Shown here piece after piece: positions 59,683 through 64,000 of a stretch of DNA of 64,000 nt. Below the pieces are notes generated by a model that did not search any database, was not told the DNA's origin, and was given only the letters and a program-made list of their open reading frames with translations. A program made the position numbers and the translations under genes. Source of the DNA: Streptomyces cellostaticus (GTDB lineage: Bacteria; Actinomycetota; Actinomycetes; Streptomycetales; Streptomycetaceae); contig NZ_KQ948019.1 in NCBI RefSeq assembly GCF_001513965.1, forward strand, positions 124,001 through 188,000, given 5' to 3'. Position 1 is the first letter of the stretch, and each line of letters begins with the position of its first letter.

Positions 59683-61200
59683 ATGAGGTCCGTACGACGC
59701 CTGCCTCGGCCCCGCACCCTGCGCGCCCGCCTGACCGTCGGCCTGGTGATCCTGCTCGCGCTGAGCTGCGCCGCAGTGGGACTCGCCGCGGTCGTCGGAC
59801 TGGACGGCTTCCTCACCCAGCGCCTGGACGAACAGCTCGCCCAGGTCGGCACCCGGTTCCCGCAGAGCCTGGAGCACAACGGCCTGGTGCCCGACGACCT
59901 CCCCCAGTCTCGAAAGGACTCGACCGGGGGGACCCCCATCGGCGACGAGCACGGCGACACCCGCCGGATGGCCACCGGCACCTTCGGCGCCCGCCTGCTG
60001 GACGGCGCGGTCACCAACAAGGGCCTCATCCGCTCCGGCGACCCGTCCGCCGATCTGAACGTCGGCCTGACGGCAACGGACCAGAAGCGGCTGGCCGGGG
60101 TCCCGGTGGACGGCAGACCCCACACCGTCGAACTCTCCGCCCTGGACGACTACCGGGTCGTCGCCACCGCGGGCCGGGACAAGGACGTCCTGATCGTCGG
60201 CCTGCCGCTGGAGCCCGTCCAGGCCACGGTCCACCGCCTGGAACTGGTGGCCGCCATCGTCTTCGGCCTGGCCCTCGTCGTCACCGGCGTGGCCGGGGCC
60301 TGCTGGGTCCGCTGGTCGCTGCGTCCGCTCAGCAGGGTCGCCGCCACCGCCACCCGGGTCAGCGAACTCCCCCTGGCCAGCGGCGAGGTGACCCTGCCGC
60401 CCCGGGCCCCGGACCCCGACTCCCGCAGCGAGGTCGGCCGGGTGGCGGCCGCCTTCAACCGCATGCTGGGCCACGTCGAGGACGCCCTGACCAAACGCCA
60501 CGCCAGTGAGGAGCGGCTGCGCCGCTTCGCCGCCGACGCCAGCCACGAACTGCGCACCCCGGTCGCCTCGGTCCGCGGCCACGCCGAGCTGGCCTTGCTG
60601 CACCCCGGTCCGGTGCCACCGGAGGTGACCCGCGCCCTGGAGCGCATCGCCGCCGAGTCCTCCCGCATGGGCGAGATGGTCGACGACCTGCTCCTGCTGG
60701 CCCGCCTCGACGCGGGCCGCCCCCTGGAGCGCGGCCCGGTCGACCTGACCCGCCTGGTCCTGGACGCGGTGACGGACGCGAGGGCCGCGGGCCCCGGCCA
60801 CCGCTGGACCCTGGACCTCCCCGAGGAACCAGTGACGGTACCGGGCGACACCCACCGCCTCCACCAGGCACTGGCCAACCTGCTGGCCAACGCCCGTCTG
60901 CACACACCCGTGGGCACAAAGGTGACGGTGACCCTGGAGACCGAGGTCGGCTCGGCCCGCCTGTCGGTCCACGACGACGGCCCCGGCATCCCCGAGGAGG
61001 TCCAGCCGGCCGCCTTCGAACGCTTCACCCGGGCAGAACACCGCCGCCGCCCGGATGCCTCCGGCAGCGGGGCGGGGCTGGGCCTGTCGATCGTGGTGGC
61101 GGTGGTGGAGGCGCATGAGGGGAGGGTGGTGCTGGAGAGCAGGCCGGGGGCGACGACGTTCACCGTACGGCTGCCCCTGGGCGAGGTCAGTAGCGAGTGA
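59683..61200 (+). CDS. Membrane sensor histidine kinase
   Basis: The 505-residue kinase has two membrane helices (about residues 19-43 and 185-208) flanking an extracytoplasmic sensor domain. HAMP, HisKA (ADASHELRTPVASVRG) and HATPase (LANLLANARLHTP, DDGPGIPEE, GAGLGLSIVVAVVE) modules follow. It partners the upstream response regulator; AGGTGAGG sits before the ATG at 59683, while a GTG at 59674 would overlap the regulator stop. Its signal may relate to redox or metal state of the envelope. Its 3' end overlaps the convergent transpeptidase gene by 14 bp. Confidence 0.93.
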   Translation: MRSVRRLPRPRTLRARLTVGLVILLALSCAAVGLAAVVGLDGFLTQRLDEQLAQVGTRFPQSLEHNGLVPDDLPQSRKDSTGGTPIGDEHGDTRRMATGTFGARLLDGAVTNKGLIRSGDPSADLNVGLTATDQKRLAGVPVDGRPHTVELSALDDYRVVATAGRDKDVLIVGLPLEPVQATVHRLELVAAIVFGLALVVTGVAGACWVRWSLRPLSRVAATATRVSELPLASGEVTLPPRAPDPDSRSEVGRVAAAFNRMLGHVEDALTKRHASEERLRRFAADASHELRTPVASVRGHAELALLHPGPVPPEVTRALERIAAESSRMGEMVDDLLLLARLDAGRPLERGPVDLTRLVLDAVTDARAAGPGHRWTLDLPEEPVTVPGDTHRLHQALANLLANARLHTPVGTKVTVTLETEVGSARLSVHDDGPGIPEEVQPAAFERFTRAEHRRRPDASGSGAGLGLSIVVAVVEAHEGRVVLESRPGATTFTVRLPLGEVSSE

Positions 61201-61882
61201 TGGCCGTGGCGCCGTCCGTGGTGCCGATCGCGATATGCGCGCCGGGGCCGGCCCACTTCAGGATCCGCTGCGTCGCATCCTCGGGGACGGAGACGCAACC
61301 GGCCGTGGCCGCCTTCCCGTTGACGTGCAGAAAGATCCCGGCCCCCCGCCCCCGCACCGGCCGGTCGTAGTTGAACCCGATGACCAGCCCGTACGCGTAC
61401 TGCGTCCGGTAGGAGCTCAGCTGCTCGGACTCCGAGGCGCGGCAGTCGGCCGGAAGAGGATCCGCCCAGCGGTTGTACGCGGCGGAGTCGACGTCCTCGC
61501 ACCACCACGAGCTCTCCTTCACCGTCCGGTACTCGACCCGCGTACCCCCCGGCGCCGGCTTGATCCCGAACCCGAACGGCAGGTCGTACAGCCCGGTCGG
61601 CGTCGTGTTCGTCCCCTGCTCGCGCGCACCCCCCTCCACCAGCCCCTTCGCGCCGAACCGCGCCGGTGCGGACCCGGCCCGCACCCACTGCCCGTCCCGC
61701 AGGTCCCACCAGGTGACCGTGCCCGACGTCGCGTCGGTGCCCGGCGCCTCGGCGGTGATCAGCTGGGTACCGCCCCCGGTGTCCGCCATCCGCGCGGGCA
61801 ACGGCGCCGGCCCGCAGCCGGGCGTGGCACCGAGGAGGCAGACGGACGCGGACGCGAGGGCGACGACGGCACCGGGGCGCAT
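61187..61882 (-). CDS. Exported L,D-transpeptidase-like (YkuD) protein
   Basis: The 231-residue protein has a signal peptide ending near ATPGCGPAP (imperfect lipobox). Its C-terminal YkuD-type active site HVNGKAATAGCVSVPE provides the catalytic His and Cys. Such enzymes crosslink peptidoglycan by 3-3 bonds; here the domain is of the 'L,D-transpeptidase family protein' type with an additional N-terminal beta domain. It follows the PNPOx-fold gene by 3 bp on the same strand. Confidence 0.82.
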   Translation of the reverse strand: MRPGAVVALASASVCLLGATPGCGPAPLPARMADTGGGTQLITAEAPGTDATSGTVTWWDLRDGQWVRAGSAPARFGAKGLVEGGAREQGTNTTPTGLYDLPFGFGIKPAPGGTRVEYRTVKESSWWCEDVDSAAYNRWADPLPADCRASESEQLSSYRTQYAYGLVIGFNYDRPVRGRGAGIFLHVNGKAATAGCVSVPEDATQRILKWAGPGAHIAIGTTDGATAITRY

Positions 61883-61885
61883 GGC

Positions 61886-62473
61886 TCAGACGGTAGACGG
61901 CGGCAGCGGCAGTGGCAGCCCGGGTAGTCCGTCCAGGCTGGTCGCGATGTGCTCCTTCTTCGTGAAGTACGCGCTCAGCGAGGCGTCGTCCTCGCGTGCG
62001 AAGCGCTTTCCATGCAGGTCACGGTCCTCCTCGTAGGCCATGTAGGGGACCGCGTAGCCGCAGGTGTCCCGCACCAGTTCGGCGTGGACGACGATGATCG
62101 CGCGCAGCCCGTGCAGGCTCGGGTCGATGCCCGGGAAGTGGGGGAGCAGCTCCTTGAAGCGCGGGTCGTCCCGGAAGACCGGCTCGCCCCGGCCGTGCAC
62201 CCGCACGATGTTCGGCGGACCCTGGAAGGCGCACCACATGAGGGTGATCCGGCCGTTCTCCCGCAGGTGCGCGACGGTCTCGGCGTTGGACCCGGCGAAG
62301 TCGAGGTACGCCACGGTGCGTTCGTCGAGCACGGCGAAGGAGCCCTTGAGGCCCTTGGGGGAGAGGTTGACGGTGCCGTCGCCGGAGAGCGGCGCGGTCG
62401 CCGTGAAGAAGAGGGGCTGCTCCTCGATGAACGTCCGGAGCCTGCCGTCTATGCGCTCATAGGTCTTTCCCAT
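61886..62473 (-). CDS. Pyridoxamine-phosphate-oxidase-fold flavoprotein
   Basis: The 195-residue protein has the split-barrel pattern FFTATAPLSGDGTVNLSPKG, TVAYLDFAGSNAETVAHLRE and RITLMWCAFQGPPNIVRVHG. This group binds FMN, F420 or haem and reduces varied substrates; the exact activity is unknown. The ATG at 62473 gives the family N-terminus; an in-frame start further upstream exists. It shares an operon with the YkuD protein. Confidence 0.85.
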   Translation of the reverse strand: MGKTYERIDGRLRTFIEEQPLFFTATAPLSGDGTVNLSPKGLKGSFAVLDERTVAYLDFAGSNAETVAHLRENGRITLMWCAFQGPPNIVRVHGRGEPVFRDDPRFKELLPHFPGIDPSLHGLRAIIVVHAELVRDTCGYAVPYMAYEEDRDLHGKRFAREDDASLSAYFTKKEHIATSLDGLPGLPLPLPPSTV

Positions 62474-62594
62474 GTCTGACGATGATCGACGGAAGTCGTT
62501 CGCGTGTCTAACGAATTTCCGGAACTGCTCGGCCGGATCCATCGCGGCCGCCCCGGCCGGCGCTTCCTCGGGGCGGCCACGGCTGCCTGTCAGC

Positions 62595-63449
62595 TCACTT
62601 GGTGAGCGTGCAGGCGGCCAGCGCGTCCAGCCCGGTCGGCTTGGTCCCCTTGCGGCCGATGGAGAGGGCGATGCGGTCGATGGTGGAGACCCGCTTGTCC
62701 TTCAGCGGGCCGAGGATCGCGTTGTTGACGAAGTTCGGCCCGCCCTGGCCCACGGTGTTCGCCAGCCGTGTGTTGGCCTCCTGGATCTGGGTCTGGAGGA
62801 GGGCGAGGTTGCGGTCCACCTCGGCCTTCGCGGAGGCCGGGACGGCCGGCAGCCTGGAGGCCACGTCCGGGCAGGTGATCGTGCCCGCCGCGCTGCTGCT
62901 GCCGGCCGCCGTGCCGCCGCCCGACTGCTGGTTCGCCCCGGTGCCCGGAGCGGCAGGGGCGGACGCCTTGCCGCCGCCTGCGTTCGCACCTGCGGCCCCG
63001 CCCGCGTTCAGGGCGCACGGCGCCAGCGCGTCCAGCCCGGTCGGCTTGGTCCCCTTGCGGCCGATGGAGAGGGCGATGCGGTCGATGGTGGAGACGCGCT
63101 TGTCCTTGAGGGGGCCGAGGATCGCGTTCTGCACGAAGTTGGGTCCGCCCTGGCCCACGGTGTTCCTCAGCCGTGTGTTGGCCTCCTGGATCTGGGTCTG
63201 GAGGAGGGTGAGGTTGCGGTCCACCTCGGCCTGGGCGGAGGCCGGAATCGCGGGCAGCTGCGACTTCACGTCGGGGCAGGTGATGGTGCCGGGGCTCGCG
63301 AGGGTGCGGGCGTCGGTGGCGCCGTTGCTCTTGGCGGGCGTCCCGGCGAGGGCGGAACCGGCGATCACCGCGCCGGAGAGCACCACGGCGGCAGCGCCGC
63401 CGATGATCGCCACGCGACGCTTGTTGTACTTCGGAAGTGCCCTGGACAT
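62595..63449 (-). CDS. Secreted protein built of two near-identical ~85-residue modules
   Basis: The 284-residue protein has a signal peptide (VAIIGGAAAVVLSGAVIAGS) and two modules (residues ~55-146 and ~190-282). Each starts TITCPDV and contains QEANTRL.NTVGQGGPNFV and KDKRVSTIDRIALSIGRKG, joined by a Gly/Ala/Ser linker. One Cys opens and one closes each module (CPDV ... APCAL/AACTL), suggesting a disulfide. No known family was recognised. The DNA of the two modules is also nearly identical, so duplication or conversion is recent. Confidence 0.8.
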   Translation of the reverse strand: MSRALPKYNKRRVAIIGGAAAVVLSGAVIAGSALAGTPAKSNGATDARTLASPGTITCPDVKSQLPAIPASAQAEVDRNLTLLQTQIQEANTRLRNTVGQGGPNFVQNAILGPLKDKRVSTIDRIALSIGRKGTKPTGLDALAPCALNAGGAAGANAGGGKASAPAAPGTGANQQSGGGTAAGSSSAAGTITCPDVASRLPAVPASAKAEVDRNLALLQTQIQEANTRLANTVGQGGPNFVNNAILGPLKDKRVSTIDRIALSIGRKGTKPTGLDALAACTLTK

Positions 63450-63552
63450 GCGACTGCCTCACTTGGGTCAGGAGTGGGTTGTGATCAACGCGGCGCCAGC
63501 GTTCGGTGGGGAGTACGGGAAAGCGGTTGCCGTTGTTCAAGCGACCCGAGAA

Positions 63553-63601
63553 TTGACGAATCATGCAGAGCTCTGCATACTCATGCATGTCAGTGAATGC
63601 A
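63553..63601 (+). promoter_or_regulatory. argG promoter with ArgR-type boxes
   Basis: TTGACG (63553-63558) and CATACT (63576-63581) are separated by 17 bp. The perfect palindrome ATGCAGAGCTCTGCAT (63563-63578) fills the spacer, and a second box (TGCATGTCAGTGAATGCA, 63584-63601) lies over the start point. Arginine-dependent repression is expected. Confidence 0.75.
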
Positions 63602-63617
63602 GTGTGAGGAGAAACCC

Positions 63618-64000
63618 GTGACCGAGCGCGTCGTACTCGCCTACTCGGGCGGTCTGGACACCTCCGTCGCCATCGGCTGGATCGCCGAGGAGACGGGCGC
63701 CGAGGTCATCGCCGTTGCGGTGGACGTCGGCCAGGGCGGCGAGGACCTGGACGTCATCCGCAAGCGCGCCCTCGCCTGCGGCGCCGTCGAGGCCGAGGTC
63801 GCGGACGCCAAGGACGAGTTCGCCGACGAGTACTGCCTCCCGGCGATCAAGGCCAACGCCCTCTACATGGACCGCTACCCGCTGGTCTCCGCCCTCTCCC
63901 GGCCGACGATCGTCAAGCACCTGGTCGCCGCCGCCCAGAAGCACGGCGCCACGACCGTCGCCCACGGCTGCACCGGCAAGGGCAACGACCAGGTCCGCTT
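63618..64000 (+). CDS. argG: Argininosuccinate synthase (3' truncated by window)
   Basis: From the GTG at 63618 (GAGGAG upstream) the protein begins [20 protein letters not shown], with the PP-loop SGGLDTS, and continues with [13 protein letters not shown] and [14 protein letters not shown] to the window edge. It joins citrulline and aspartate. It lies 14 kb from argR but has its own ArgR-type promoter. Confidence 0.96.
   Translation, partial: MTERVVLAYSGGLDTSVAIGWIAEETGAEVIAVAVDVGQGGEDLDVIRKRALACGAVEAEVADAKDEFADEYCLPAIKANALYMDRYPLVSALSRPTIVKHLVAAAQKHGATTVAHGCTGKGNDQVR

Overview
The window is high-GC actinobacterial DNA with GTG starts, tight head-to-tail gene overlaps, third-position G/C bias and rare TTA codons. 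Gene content and order (GlnA4-type glutamine synthetase locus, infC-rpmI-rplT, pheST, argCJBDR) point to Streptomyces, probably a conserved chromosomal region. No tRNA, rRNA, transposase, integrase or CRISPR array was seen.

Layout. 1-5.2 kb: tail of a glycine-betaine permease/binding-protein fusion, an XRE-cupin regulator, a corrinoid-type metal-receptor protein, a TDT/SLAC1 channel and its divergent LysR regulator. 5.2-10.3 kb: a gamma-glutamylation catabolic locus (class I amidotransferase-like hydrolase, GntR regulator, GlnA4-like ligase, aldehyde dehydrogenase, SDR) with a shared operator-like motif. 10.3-18.6 kb: secreted HAD phosphatase, PLP racemase/deaminase-fold enzyme, a proline-rich membrane protein coupled to a mycosin-like protease, a beta-lactamase-fold protein, SseB-like and DUF1844 proteins. 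18.7-26.5 kb: translation block (infC with a structured leader and apparent AUC start, rpmI, rplT, SpoU methylase, TTA-containing PAS kinase, pheS, pheT). 26.6-36.8 kb: SpoIIE-type phosphatase, TPR regulator, NUDIX protein, hydroxyacyl-CoA dehydrogenase, GHL10 glycosidase, a DMT/MocR divergent pair with overlapping starts, a GNAT protein, and a histidine-phosphatase-fold protein lacking both catalytic histidines. 36.9-44.4 kb: secreted GH51 arabinofuranosidase, a MerR-carboxymuconolactone decarboxylase operon with a textbook MerR promoter, and a YfhO-GtrB-GtrA surface glycosylation cassette. 44.5-50.8 kb: argCJBDR with ArgR-type sites, then an ECF sigma/anti-sigma pair.

50.8-53.8 kb holds the most unusual locus: a 57-residue His/Asp-repeat peptide, an ABC exporter and an atypical Ser/Thr kinase in one leftward operon, with a strong hairpin after the peptide gene. 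53.9-61.2 kb holds a duplicated flavin electron-transfer system (ApbE, two FMN-binding proteins, two ferric-reductase-like membrane flavoproteins) opposite a two-component system, with paired 11-bp-phased repeats in the divergent promoter region. 61.2-64 kb: L,D-transpeptidase-like protein, PNPOx-fold protein, a secreted protein made of two near-identical modules, and the start of argG with an ArgR-type promoter.

All calls are from reading the sequence; no database search was run.
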